Positions 45,531 to 54,878 of a stretch of 62,148 nucleotides of DNA are shown here, piece after piece. Where the stretch lies: NCBI GenBank assembly GCA_027622555.1, contig JAQBYJ010000023.1, positions 1 to 62,148 of the forward strand. Reading direction: 5' to 3'. A program made the position numbers and the translations under genes. Source of the DNA: Verrucomicrobiota bacterium. GTDB lineage: Bacteria; Verrucomicrobiota; Verrucomicrobiia; Opitutales; UBA2995. The notes beneath the pieces are model-generated. The model saw nothing but the letters and a program-made list of their open reading frames with translations. It was not told where the DNA came from and did no database searches. The stretch's first letter is position 1; every line of letters begins with the position of its first letter.

Positions 45531-46964
45531 TCATCGTAGACTTAGCTGCTTCGACAATTCGGAAACTGCCTTAGCATATCCTGGATCTCCGGCGATATTC
45601 ACATTCTCTCCGGGGTCATTTCTGTGATCATATAACTCCCGAGCTACGACTTCCCCACTCTTCTGTTCACGCCACTCGATGTAGCGGAATCGATCCGTCC
45701 GGATGGATCGCCCGACTGCACCATTGCGAGCAAACTCACTATAGGCTTCGGAGCGTCCTTCAGAACCAGGTTCAAACAGCAAGCGCCCGAAATCCTTCCC
45801 TTCCAAATGCTCCGGCAAGGGCAATCCGCACAAGGTCGCAAGCGTTGGAAACAAATCTACAAGTTCAACGAGACCATCGGTGGATTTTCCATTCAGAGGC
45901 GCGCCTGGCAAAGATACCAATAATGGCACGCGTGTCGCCAATTCGAAGTTCGTGTGCTTCGACCACAAGGAATGATCACCCAGTTGGTAACCGTGATCCG
46001 AAGTGAATACGATAATCGTATTGTCTCGCTGCCCTGTCGCTTCGAGTTCGGCCAAAACACTCCCGACCAAAGCATCCACATAACTGATACAGGCATAGTA
46101 GGCGTGCTTGATTTCCCGGGCCAGCTTGTCAGGAAACAGTCCGGATTCCGGAATGTCCTGAAAACTCCTGACGTAATCGGAGTTATGAACCGCGAATAGC
46201 TTATTGACGTTCTGCGGCGGATTGAGGAATTCAGCTAGCGGAATGCTTTCACGATCATACAAGTCCCAATATTTCTTAGGCGCGTTAAAAGGCGTGTGCG
46301 GTTTATGAAAACCCACCATCATAAAAAAGGGTTCGTCCCGGACGGCTGCATCGCGAATGGCTTCCCTCGCCGCTTTGGCGGTCAAGCCATCCTCATAGGC
46401 ATCATCTTTCACGTCAGCTGATTCGAAGAGCGGATTCACTCGATTCTCAGGAACCGACTTATTGATTATCGGATGTTTTCCCAGGTTTTCTTTGGCTGCA
46501 TAGTGCAAAGGCTCCGGGGTAAAGTAAGGCTCCGACCACGAAACAGGATCGTCCTGCCCATTGTGAAGAATCTTCCCAAACCCTCGTGTATACCAGCCGT
46601 TATTTTTGAACAACTGCGGCAAAGCTACGAGATCCGGATGATCGGATCGAAAAGTTGCAAACGCATTGGTTTTCTTCCCGAGCGAAGCAGGCATCAGTCC
46701 TGAAAAGAAGCTGTTCCTTGAAGGCCAACACACTGCCTTCTGGCAATAGGCCCGATTGAATACCAGGGCTTCACTCGCCAAGCGGTCGAGATTCGGAGTT
46801 ACCGCCAATGCATCTCCGTAAGCTCCCAGGTCAGGCCTCAAATCATCGGCAATGATGAAAAGAACGTTCATCTTTTCGCTCTGAGAAGCCGAGCTAGATT
46901 CCGGCCGATTAGTACAGTCGGCAACCAGACAAACGGTCAAAATGAAGAGGCAAAGGAAATTCAC
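45531..46964 (-). CDS. Iduronate-2-sulfatase-like type I sulfatase (sulfatase 6)
   Basis: A 477-residue sulfatase. Metal site IIADDLRPDLGAYG and formylglycine motif CWPSR (Cys79) preceded by NRAYCQKAV are typical of the iduronate-2-sulfatase-like branch, as are FGKILHNG, VGFHKPHTPFNAPKKYW and TSDHGYQLGDHSLWSKH. That branch includes enzymes acting on uronic acid 2-sulfates and on marine glycans; only the class is inferred. The N-terminus MNFLCLFILTVCLVADC is hydrophobic and ends in Cys17, but Asp at -1 makes a poor lipobox. Followed by the EamA transporter; the divergent PHM-like gene starts 73 bases away. Confidence 0.92.
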   Translation of the reverse strand: MNFLCLFILTVCLVADCTNRPESSSASQSEKMNVLFIIADDLRPDLGAYGDALAVTPNLDRLASEALVFNRAYCQKAVCWPSRNSFFSGLMPASLGKKTNAFATFRSDHPDLVALPQLFKNNGWYTRGFGKILHNGQDDPVSWSEPYFTPEPLHYAAKENLGKHPIINKSVPENRVNPLFESADVKDDAYEDGLTAKAAREAIRDAAVRDEPFFMMVGFHKPHTPFNAPKKYWDLYDRESIPLAEFLNPPQNVNKLFAVHNSDYVRSFQDIPESGLFPDKLAREIKHAYYACISYVDALVGSVLAELEATGQRDNTIIVFTSDHGYQLGDHSLWSKHTNFELATRVPLLVSLPGAPLNGKSTDGLVELVDLFPTLATLCGLPLPEHLEGKDFGRLLFEPGSEGRSEAYSEFARNGAVGRSIRTDRFRYIEWREQKSGEVVARELYDHRNDPGENVNIAGDPGYAKAVSELSKQLSLR

Positions 46965-47037
46965 AATAAATGGACGGTTGATAACTGAAACAAAGCCTGC
47001 TTAAACACCCAAGAAGATTAGGATTCCCTATACAACT

Positions 47038-49314
47038 GTGAAACGTCGCTTTTATCTGCTTATTGCTCCCTTGATTATTTCCTTGGTTTGTCAAAGCCTC
47101 CCCGGCCAAACAAACCAAAGTGAAATTACGTTCGCAGATCCGATTGCATCCATCATACACACCAACTGCTCGGGTTGCCACAACCCAAATGGCATAGGCC
47201 CTTTCAGCTTGGTCACGTATGAAGAGATAAGTAGGAGGTCCCGCCAGATTACTGAAGTCATACATACTCGCTTCATGCCTCCCTGGAAGCCGGATCCCGG
47301 ATTCGGGCCACCGCTGCAAGGCGCCAGGTACCTATCCGAAAGTGAGATCGAGTTAATCAACGAGTGGGCACGTCTGGGAAGTCCTTCAGGCGATCTCGAA
47401 AAGGCACCTACTCCACCTCTGTTAGTAAATGAATGGAAGCTGGGTGAACCTGATTTAGTGATCGACCTTTCTGAGGCCTACATGCTTCCAGCTGAGGGCC
47501 TGGACGTCTATCGGAATTTTGTTATTCCATTGCCGATTGAAGATACAATTTATGTTCGAGCCTTTGAGCTTCTGCCCGAAACTCGTCTCGCTATTCATCA
47601 TGCCTTGCTGATGTTTGACCCAACCAATCGATCGAGACTACAAGATGAATCCGAGTCGGGTCCCGGTTACGATGGCATGGGGATTGGTTCCAGCAAACCT
47701 CCTTCGGGGCACATCGTTGGCTGGACTCCCGGCCAGGTGCCTTATCAAGCCTACCCGGGCACTGCCTGGGAACTGAACCCCGGAACCGACCTGGTACTGC
47801 AGCTCCACATGCTACCGAGCGGAAAAGCTGAACAAATAAATCCGAAGATCGGTTTATACCTGAGCAAAGAACCTCCTAGTAAACCGTCCTTCGTTTTCCA
47901 AATGCGCAGTTACGAGCTCGATATTCCGGCAGGGGAATCTGACTACCTGGTCGAGCAATCTCTAAAAGTAACGGCTCCTATTCGGATAATCAGTGTGTAT
48001 CCCCATGCCCACTATATCGGGAAAGACATGCAGCTATTTGCGACGTTGCCGGACGGAAGCAAGCAGTGGTTGTTGCGCATCTCCGATTGGGATTTCAACT
48101 GGCAGGGCGATTACCGCTACGAAGAACCGCTGTTTTTACCTGAGGGCTCCGTAATCCATATGGCCTACCATTTCGACAATTCTGCTGAGAATATTCGAAA
48201 TCCTTTTGATCCACCCAAAAAGATTCAAGGAGGATGGCGATCGGAGGATGAAATGGCAGAAGCCATGATCCAGGTGTTGCCGGTGGATCCAGCGGATTTA
48301 TCCAAGCTACAGGATGCACAAAAAGAATACGATTTTAAGTTAGCAGGAGGAGAAGCTCGTTTTCACTACTTTAGCGGAATCTACCTTGAGCAACAGAACG
48401 AATTTGAGCGCGCGATAACATCCTTTAAATCTGCTCTGACCCTCGACCCCACATTTGCCAGCGCTTATTTCCAAATTGGTGCAATTCTGGAGAAACTAGG
48501 AAATCCTGCCCAAGCGGAGGATCTCTACGAAGAGGCATTGGCCTACCAACCTGATTTAATCTCTGCCCGACTGGCCGTAGCGAAGCTGATGATGCAAAAG
48601 AACCAAATCCGACAAGCGGGATTCATTTTGGAAGACGTATATGCGAACAATCCGGAACACCTGTTAGCCTGTATTTATCTGGCACGCTATTACATGGCCA
48701 GAGGCGAAATAGATTCGGCCCTCAAAACCTTTCAAGAAGGTGATAAATACTTTAAGGACGCGCCTCAATTTCACTTGGAGTATGGACAGACATTACTGAG
48801 CAAAGACCGTCAGAAAGCCGAACAACGATTGATACAAGCAACTGACGCGATTCCGGATAAACCGGACCTGGGTTCCATCAAGCCTCTGAAGAAAATCCAC
48901 TCTGAAGCATTCTACCAACTGGCGCTGCTTTATGAAGAAGATGCGAAGTGGCCGGACGTAGAAAACGCTTTGGATCAATGCCTGCAAAACGACCCTGATC
49001 ATTTGGATGCTCTGCTCAAATCCGCCGCAACTGCAATTCGAAGCAACGATACTACCAAAGCCTTCAATCGCCTTTTAACTTTAGTGGACAAACCGGAGAA
49101 AGAAACGTTTTCCCGCGAAGACATTGTCGCCAACTTACCACTACCAGTGGGTGCCAAATTACTGGCGGAGGCCTATCAAAAATCAGGTCAAAAGCAGAAC
49201 GCTGTGGATAGCCTTACCTTTTCGATAAAGAAACTCCAGGACGAAGGAAAGTCAGAGAGCACAATATCACTCGAAGCTTTGCGCGACAACTATCTTGAAG
49301 ACATAGGAAATTAG
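47038..49314 (+). CDS. Cytochrome c-PHM-like copper monooxygenase-TPR fusion
   Basis: A 758-residue secreted protein from GTG 47038. After the signal peptide lies a haem c motif C-S-G-C-H (44-48) in a short cytochrome-like domain ending at TRFMPPWKPDPGFG. Residues about 130-400 resemble the two-domain type II copper monooxygenase fold (peptidylglycine/dopamine monooxygenase): His187-His188 in RLAIHHALLMF, His257 in LQLHMLP, His323-x-His325 in YPHAHYIG and HMAYHF (374-379) as possible copper ligands. From about 430 there are TPR repeats (FERAITSFKSALTLDPTFAS, AQAEDLYEEALAYQPDL). The domain order suggests haem-coupled oxygen chemistry; substrate unknown. Confidence 0.78.
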   Translation: MKRRFYLLIAPLIISLVCQSLPGQTNQSEITFADPIASIIHTNCSGCHNPNGIGPFSLVTYEEISRRSRQITEVIHTRFMPPWKPDPGFGPPLQGARYLSESEIELINEWARLGSPSGDLEKAPTPPLLVNEWKLGEPDLVIDLSEAYMLPAEGLDVYRNFVIPLPIEDTIYVRAFELLPETRLAIHHALLMFDPTNRSRLQDESESGPGYDGMGIGSSKPPSGHIVGWTPGQVPYQAYPGTAWELNPGTDLVLQLHMLPSGKAEQINPKIGLYLSKEPPSKPSFVFQMRSYELDIPAGESDYLVEQSLKVTAPIRIISVYPHAHYIGKDMQLFATLPDGSKQWLLRISDWDFNWQGDYRYEEPLFLPEGSVIHMAYHFDNSAENIRNPFDPPKKIQGGWRSEDEMAEAMIQVLPVDPADLSKLQDAQKEYDFKLAGGEARFHYFSGIYLEQQNEFERAITSFKSALTLDPTFASAYFQIGAILEKLGNPAQAEDLYEEALAYQPDLISARLAVAKLMMQKNQIRQAGFILEDVYANNPEHLLACIYLARYYMARGEIDSALKTFQEGDKYFKDAPQFHLEYGQTLLSKDRQKAEQRLIQATDAIPDKPDLGSIKPLKKIHSEAFYQLALLYEEDAKWPDVENALDQCLQNDPDHLDALLKSAATAIRSNDTTKAFNRLLTLVDKPEKETFSREDIVANLPLPVGAKLLAEAYQKSGQKQNAVDSLTFSIKKLQDEGKSESTISLEALRDNYLEDIGN

Positions 49315-49420
49315 AAACCAATGAAATTCCCCGACGCAACCATCCGGGTATCTGAAATACAAGAACAAGCTCTTTTCTCTTTTGCTCGCAAGAATCCAGC
49401 AGACATCGTTGGTATTCCAT

Positions 49421-49486
49421 TCGCGACCAAAGTCACTCCTACAGCTACTTTCGCGTGTCAAAATGTAGGAGCCAGCTTGCTGGCGA
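49421..49486. repeat. Two GTAGGAG repeats facing outward
   Basis: A minus-strand copy (GTAGGAGTGACTTTGGTCGC, 49421-49442) and a plus-strand copy (GTAGGAGCCAGCTTGCTGGC, 49465-49486) lie back to back, the reverse of the head arrangement elsewhere, separated by 22 bases. Stems are GTGACTTTGGTCGC-like and CCAGC-TT-GCTGG. The rest of the 49315-49604 gap holds no supportable gene. Confidence 0.65.
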
Positions 49487-49604
49487 TCTCCGCGATTCCA
49501 AACTTTCCCTTCAGTCACCCTCCAAGCATCGGGGAATAACAAGTTCAATCGAACCGTGCTAGCAAACGAGACGGCGCGGAAATACTAACCGCTGAACCAG
49601 GTGC

Positions 49605-51044
49605 TCACAACTCCTTCAACCCTATGTGCTTAAAATTAAACACCTCTGATTCCGTTCGAGCATTTTTGAAGAGTTCCTTCATCCCCTCGATTACCTCTGG
49701 ATAAAATCTCGACACATCATTGGCTTCTCCAAGATCCGAAGTGAGATCATAAAGCTGGATAGGTGCATCCGGATTTTCCAACAATTCGTAGCGAACCGCT
49801 TTCCAATTTCCTTTCCGAATTGCAACCCGTCCTCCTTTTTCGTGAAACTCCCAATAGAGATAGTCGTGCTTCTTTTGAGCCGAATCACGACCCAACAGCG
49901 TCGGTAAAAAAGATAGGCCATCCAAGCCTTTCGGCACCTTGACTCCGGCCATTTTCAGGACGGTCGGCATGACATCCCAAAACGCACTGATATGATCCGT
50001 CCTGCTTCCCGGCTTAATCTTTCCGTCCCAGACAGCCATCATAGGCACACGGATTCCACCTTCGTAAAGATCGCGTTTGTATCCGCGCAGAGGACCATTG
50101 CTGTTGAAATAATCAGGATCAGCTCCGCCTTCCTGGTGAGGGCCGTTGTCTGAAGTAAAAATAATGAGCGTTTTTTTGCTTAATCCCAGATCCTCGACCT
50201 TTGCCACGATCTCCCCCACTTGATCGTCCAATAACTCGACCATAGCGGCAAACGCGGCATGCGGTTCCGCCTGAGATTCGTATGAACCCAATCGATAATT
50301 GGAACCCTCATCAAGACCTTCGTAAGGTGTTTCCGGATCCAACTGCCCCCTGAATTTTTTCATATACGACTCAGGTGCAATCAGTTCGGCATGGGGAATA
50401 ATAGATGGCACATAACAAAAGAAAGGCCGGTCCTTGTTGTCCTCAATAAATTGAAGAACACGATCATGAATCAGGGACGGTGCGTACTGATTCTTTTTCG
50501 TTCCTTCATTTCCTTCCAGCATAACCTTGGTGTCATTATCCCATAAGTGATACGGGAAGTAGTGGTGTCCCAGACGCTGACAGTTGAAACCATAAAACAC
50601 ATCGAAGTGGTTCGTTGGATCTCCTTCAGATCCGGGAAATCCGAGTCCCCACTTTCCGAAGGCTCCGGTGACATAGCCAGCCTTTCTCAAAAGCTTGGGC
50701 AAGGTCAGCACAGAAGCCGGAAACGGATACTGACCTTCGGGATAGATCTCGTAATTTCCTCGAACAGGTGTGTGCCCGGTGTGTTGCCCCGTCATTAAAC
50801 AAGAACGCGAGGGAGCACAGACGGTGTTCCCCGAGTAATGCTGAGTGAACACCATCCCTCTTTTGGCAAGGCTATCGATATTCGGCGTTTCAAACTTGTC
50901 CTGACCAAACGAACTCAAGTCGCCGTAGCCCAGATCATCAGCCAAAATATAAATGACGTTCGGAGTTTCGGCCATTGCTGACACCACACCAAACAAACTG
51001 GAGAACAAAATCCCCAAACCCAATCGTTTCACTAGTCTTCGCAT
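49605..51044 (-). CDS. Arylsulfatase A-like type I sulfatase (sulfatase 7)
   Basis: A 479-residue secreted sulfatase. Signal peptide RLGLGILFSSLFGVVSAMA; metal site ILADDLGYGDLS; formylglycine motif CAPSR (Cys76) followed by SCLMTGQHTGHTPVRGN, the form typical of the common bacterial arylsulfatase branch; further contacts FGKWGLGFPG, SIIPHAELIAPE and TSDNGPHQEGG. It has one of the few good ribosome sites in the window: AAGGAG at 51053-51058, 8 bases before ATG. It lies directly downstream of the TonB receptor gene, but a strong terminator separates them. Confidence 0.93.
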   Translation of the reverse strand: MRRLVKRLGLGILFSSLFGVVSAMAETPNVIYILADDLGYGDLSSFGQDKFETPNIDSLAKRGMVFTQHYSGNTVCAPSRSCLMTGQHTGHTPVRGNYEIYPEGQYPFPASVLTLPKLLRKAGYVTGAFGKWGLGFPGSEGDPTNHFDVFYGFNCQRLGHHYFPYHLWDNDTKVMLEGNEGTKKNQYAPSLIHDRVLQFIEDNKDRPFFCYVPSIIPHAELIAPESYMKKFRGQLDPETPYEGLDEGSNYRLGSYESQAEPHAAFAAMVELLDDQVGEIVAKVEDLGLSKKTLIIFTSDNGPHQEGGADPDYFNSNGPLRGYKRDLYEGGIRVPMMAVWDGKIKPGSRTDHISAFWDVMPTVLKMAGVKVPKGLDGLSFLPTLLGRDSAQKKHDYLYWEFHEKGGRVAIRKGNWKAVRYELLENPDAPIQLYDLTSDLGEANDVSRFYPEVIEGMKELFKNARTESEVFNFKHIGLKEL

Positions 51045-51069
51045 CTTAGTTTCTCCTTTTCTTTTAAAT

Positions 51070-51103
51070 AAAAAAAGGGGGCCACTGTAAAAGAGGCCCC
51101 CTT
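51070..51103 (-). terminator. Rho-independent terminator of the TonB receptor gene
   Basis: On the minus strand: AAGGGGGCC, an 11-base loop, GGCCCCC, then seven T. Nine G/C-rich stem pairs plus the T-run make a textbook intrinsic terminator 27 bases past the receptor stop and 26 bases before the sulfatase 7 start. Partial read-through would still allow some coupling. Confidence 0.92.
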
Positions 51104-51129
51104 CAAAATATCAATTTACTTTAAACCTT

Positions 51130-54100
51130 TTAGAAGGAGAAGGTTGATCTCAGACGAAAGGTACGACCTTCGCTCCAAGTCACGGAACGAGGATCACCAT
51201 TGGGCTGAACCGCCGTGGTAATGATCTCACCACTGCTGAGCACGTTAGCAAGATTCAATTGAACTTTCCAATCCACCTTGCCATCCAAAATCTTCCTGTT
51301 GTAGCCGAACCAGAGGTCAAGACGCTCAATAGGATCATCCTTCCAAGGGCTCGAAAATACTGGAAGAGCTAATGTTTGCCCATCCACTTCCCGGTTAGCG
51401 ATTGGATAACCAACTGCTTTGTCATCTTCCCAACGCAGTGCACCACCCACACTCCAACCACCTAGAGCCGAGTCTGGATCGAATCGGTAATTGGTCACCA
51501 AATTAGCGCGCCATTCACGAAGCTCGCCAACGAGTAACCCCTCACGCGCCAAAGCGCTGTTCAAGTTGTTGAGAAGGGTATCATAGATACGAACGTTGAC
51601 TGGCTCATCCGATTCATCTGAAATCAAAGATGAAGCGGGATTACTAGGATTGGTCCACTCGTCTAAACGATAATCAAGATATTCCAAAGTCGTGGGAGCA
51701 ATATTACTGGTGGTAGCTTCTTGTTGAGAAACGTTTAGAGAGATTCTCCAATTTTCAGTAGGATTGTATATCAGGTCGATTTCCTTACCTTTAGACGCAG
51801 TACCTTGCGTATCTGTCAGCGAAAAGTTCGTAGCCTGCTGCTGAACGTTTTGACCACTTGACGTAGTCGCTCCATCCACGATTTCCCAGCTGGTGAGCTG
51901 CTTATAGAAATCTGGAGGACCCTTCCATCCAGCCGCATCCCGTTCAGCCTGAGTGTTGTAACGAACAATGCGGCGATCCGCTTCAAACAGGAAGCCAGGG
52001 TATCCGAAAGAAACGTTTCCAGCTACGGTTTCATACCAATTGAATTTCATTTGGAATTTGTTATCCAACAATCCGATGGTGAATCCCCAGTCTTCCGTAG
52101 TTCCCTGCGGCGGTGCGATCAAGTTACTAAAGACATCGATACGCGGTGCAGAGATTTGGAAGTTTTCGGATTCACCCCAATGGAATTGCAGGCTGGTGCC
52201 TTCCGGCAAAGGAATAAAATCTGGAACCTTTAAAACTCCACCAAAAGATTCTGTAGTCGCTTTGAAAGGTGCCTCGGCAGGATCACTGTTAATCGTAGCG
52301 GAGTTTGGATCCCAAAATCTGGTTACGGAATCCTGAACAGCCGCAGATCCATAAGTGGTTACTTCGTCAGTGCGACGACCATAAGTTCCAATCAACCATT
52401 CTTTACCAAAGAAGTAGGCTTGGTGAACATACGCTTCAGAATCTGTTACCTGGCGGTTTAAAGACCGGCTGCTGATTTGATTGTAGAACGCATCGTCATT
52501 TCGAACGTCTCCAATGGACACCTGTCGTGTCACCCAGTCACCAGAACCAGTACCGTCACCTACCGCATTGTTATCCCAATACCAGCCAGTAGTTGATTCA
52601 GTGTACAGTTCTTTCGTAATTCCCGGGATATTCGCACCGACTGCTGATGTCCGCCCAGCTAAACTTGGTCCGGCATACACCTGAACGCGAGCATCTGCAC
52701 CCCCATTGGTTAAATTGGTTATGTTGTTAGAGGCAAGCGCATAGCCTGCGTCAACTTTGCTGCTACCGTTGATGGTCCCGCTATCAATCTCATATTCTTG
52801 AGCGAATACAGTTCCGGTGTGTCGGCCAAGCAGTCCTCCTAAGAAGCCATCAACGGCCTCCTTTAAATCTACCTCGTAGAACGCGGTTCCACGTTTTACT
52901 TCGCGATCAATGTTGTTTTGCTGGCGCTGATCGTTTGATGCATAGAACGGACGACCGAAGTTTGGATTTGGAGCACCCCAGTTGAGAGTCTCATTGATAT
53001 CAATCGTGAGGAAGTAACCTCGACCACCACTGATCTGGTCAAACCAGCTGCGCTCCATTGACTCTTCCATGTACGACAATTCAAATCCAACAGAACCCAA
53101 GCTGTAGTCCCAGGATTGGTCGTAACTGAGATTAAGAACGTCGAAGTCTTCCTTTTCCCACTTATTGGGGCCTGTCAACAAATTCTCAACCCAGTCAAAA
53201 ACGGAGCGATCGATGATTTCCTCATCCTGATAGAAAGAACCAAAAGTGATTCCTGCAGCCGCAGCCGTGGCAGACGGGTAATACTGGTCACCTTTTGTAA
53301 GACCTACTGTGTATGCCCGGTAACGTTTGTTGGCCAACGTCGAATCCGCCCTTCTTGTATCTTCCCATGCATAGTTGAGGCGACTGGCTGGCTGCCCATC
53401 CGCTTCATACACCAGCGCAGGCTGATAAAACCAAGCACCTGGCGCACGCACGATATCGCGGTCTATAGTGCCAAACTCATCTTCAAAAGGGTTATGAGTT
53501 ACTTGGTTAAATTCTGGATTCCACCACCAGAGCAACGCGTGACGAGGTGCATTTGGCCGAGGACGTCGGGCATCGATTTCACCCTTTTCAAAAGAAACCC
53601 GAAGATTTGCATTTTCGAAAGGTTTGTAGAGAGCAGCCACAGTCAAGCGATCATCATCCTCGAAGGAGAAACTTTGTCTCCATTCCTGGCGATCCATCAA
53701 AGCCGCTACCCGGATACTTAGTTTATCTTCAATCAGGACTCGTTCTACATCGAAATTTAGACGGTAACTATTGAAAGAGGCGACGGTTGCTTCCAATTTG
53801 GTTCGATCAACTAAGCTCGGAGTGATGACCGAATTATCAACAATACCACCAGGAGAACCCAAGCCAAACAAGATCGAGTTTGGGCCACGATTCACAGTAA
53901 CACGATCCGTGTTGTAAGAGTCGAAGCTGATACTCGTCGGCATATAGTTGCGGGAATTATCCGCACTAGCCAATCCACGAACACGATTGTTGTTTTCCGG
54001 ATTCCGATTAGCACCTTCCAAAACAATGGAGGAATTACTGGTGTTACCGCCAGAAAACGTACCGTCGATACCGGAGGTTTCAATGTTTCCGAGAAACGGG

Positions 54101-54387
54101 AGCAAGTTGGTTGCATCGGTCACATTCAAATCTTCCATAAACTCCCTGGTAGCTACCGTAATGGAGTTGGGAAGATCACCCAAGTTCGTTTTAATCCGAG
54201 TTCCAGCAAGGGTAGAGGTAGCTATGTAACCGACCTCTTCGCTGCTTTCGACAGTAAAAGGAGAGAGGTTGTACACTTCCTCCGCTTCATTTTCAACGGC
54301 AGTTTGTGCATTCAAGGAATGCGCAAAAGTCAGTGCAGTCGCTAATAGACCAACACCGGTTATTTGTATGTTTTTGTAGATCATCAT
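51130..54387 (-). CDS. TonB-dependent outer-membrane receptor, Opitutae type
   Basis: A 1085-residue receptor that would import a glycan fragment, siderophore or other large nutrient using TonB energy. Signal peptide ITGVGLLATALTFAHSLNA; the next segment EEVYNLSPFTVESSEEVGYI carries the LSPFTV motif (41-46) I know from Opitutae receptors. Plug landmarks: AGTRIKTNLGDLPNSITVAT, DRVTVNRGPNSILFGLGSPG. The beta-barrel ends in WSEGRTFRLRSTFSF with a terminal Phe for outer-membrane assembly. No SusD-like gene is adjacent, unlike Bacteroidetes. It is divergent from a LacI regulator across a 491-base gap. Confidence 0.93.
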   Translation of the reverse strand: MMIYKNIQITGVGLLATALTFAHSLNAQTAVENEAEEVYNLSPFTVESSEEVGYIATSTLAGTRIKTNLGDLPNSITVATREFMEDLNVTDATNLLPFLGNIETSGIDGTFSGGNTSNSSIVLEGANRNPENNNRVRGLASADNSRNYMPTSISFDSYNTDRVTVNRGPNSILFGLGSPGGIVDNSVITPSLVDRTKLEATVASFNSYRLNFDVERVLIEDKLSIRVAALMDRQEWRQSFSFEDDDRLTVAALYKPFENANLRVSFEKGEIDARRPRPNAPRHALLWWWNPEFNQVTHNPFEDEFGTIDRDIVRAPGAWFYQPALVYEADGQPASRLNYAWEDTRRADSTLANKRYRAYTVGLTKGDQYYPSATAAAAGITFGSFYQDEEIIDRSVFDWVENLLTGPNKWEKEDFDVLNLSYDQSWDYSLGSVGFELSYMEESMERSWFDQISGGRGYFLTIDINETLNWGAPNPNFGRPFYASNDQRQQNNIDREVKRGTAFYEVDLKEAVDGFLGGLLGRHTGTVFAQEYEIDSGTINGSSKVDAGYALASNNITNLTNGGADARVQVYAGPSLAGRTSAVGANIPGITKELYTESTTGWYWDNNAVGDGTGSGDWVTRQVSIGDVRNDDAFYNQISSRSLNRQVTDSEAYVHQAYFFGKEWLIGTYGRRTDEVTTYGSAAVQDSVTRFWDPNSATINSDPAEAPFKATTESFGGVLKVPDFIPLPEGTSLQFHWGESENFQISAPRIDVFSNLIAPPQGTTEDWGFTIGLLDNKFQMKFNWYETVAGNVSFGYPGFLFEADRRIVRYNTQAERDAAGWKGPPDFYKQLTSWEIVDGATTSSGQNVQQQATNFSLTDTQGTASKGKEIDLIYNPTENWRISLNVSQQEATTSNIAPTTLEYLDYRLDEWTNPSNPASSLISDESDEPVNVRIYDTLLNNLNSALAREGLLVGELREWRANLVTNYRFDPDSALGGWSVGGALRWEDDKAVGYPIANREVDGQTLALPVFSSPWKDDPIERLDLWFGYNRKILDGKVDWKVQLNLANVLSSGEIITTAVQPNGDPRSVTWSEGRTFRLRSTFSF

Positions 54388-54653
54388 TTCTTATTTGGTA
54401 ATAATTTATCCAAGTCTGAAACCCGGACTAAGTACAACTCAACTGTATGAAAAGCGGTTGAGTTTTTGAGATTGTTATTTCTGAAAAAACAGTTGTGCAA
54501 AGTGCCCGACCGACGCCCTTGATCCTTGATAAGTTATCCACGGATAACGGAAAATATATTTGAGGATTTTCTAAGAAAACAGTCACGATTTTAAAAGAGA
54601 GTCTGATAAGATGGGTTGACAATGTGAATACAATCAAGTGTTTCAAGTAAATA

Positions 54654-54817
54654 ATTGAACTGTTTTATAATAATTGGTATTCTATGATTATGCTCGAACG
54701 ATTCGTCAATGAATAGGGAACAAAGTACATTTCAATCCTTTTTAATAAGCGGTTAAAATGGACCAAACTTAGACAAAAATGACGTGATACACGAAAGCTT
54801 ATTGAACTGTTCTACTA
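54654..54817. repeat. Direct repeat pair ATTGAACTGTTYTA in the receptor/regulator gap
   Basis: ATTGAACTGTTTTATAA at 54654-54670 and ATTGAACTGTTCTACTA at 54801-54817 share 14 of 17 positions, 147 bases apart and on the same strand. Such spacing could allow looping between two bound proteins. No palindrome within the unit. Confidence 0.4.
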
Positions 54818-54849
54818 ATTAATCAACAAATTGCATACCCTGGTTTCAC

Positions 54850-54863
54850 TGTTAACGTTTCCT
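54850..54863 (+). promoter_or_regulatory. Candidate LacI-family operator
   Basis: TGTTAACGTTTCCT, centred on the CpG of the palindrome AACGTT, agrees at all but two constrained positions with the general LacI/cre operator pattern TGWNANCGNTNWCA. It ends 15 bases before the regulator ATG, suited to autoregulation. Established: LacI-family proteins bind CpG-centred palindromes. Binding here is inferred. Confidence 0.45.
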
Positions 54864-54878
54864 AATCTCAACTAGAAA

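Larger units (their letters stand above)
54388..54878. other. A/T-rich divergent control region between TonB receptor and LacI genes
   Basis: A 491-base gene-free stretch between two divergent starts. It contains a TTGACA (54616-54621) without a well-spaced -10 partner on the plus strand, a 17-base direct repeat, and a LacI-type palindrome just before the regulator start. No terminator or RNA gene is evident. Control of both genes from this gap is an inference from the layout. Confidence 0.5.

Noticed and set aside
49321-49539. 72-codon plus-strand frame right after the PHM-TPR gene, and an antisense frame to 49548
   Set aside because: Both pass through the paired GTAGGAG repeats, and neither has a recognisable domain.
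53116-53721. 201-codon antisense frame inside the TonB receptor gene
   Set aside because: Shadow frame without signal, domain or ribosome site.
54616-54644. TTGACA as -35 of a LacI or receptor promoter
   Set aside because: No acceptable -10 hexamer at 16-18 bases on the plus strand; kept only as a note in the intergenic region.
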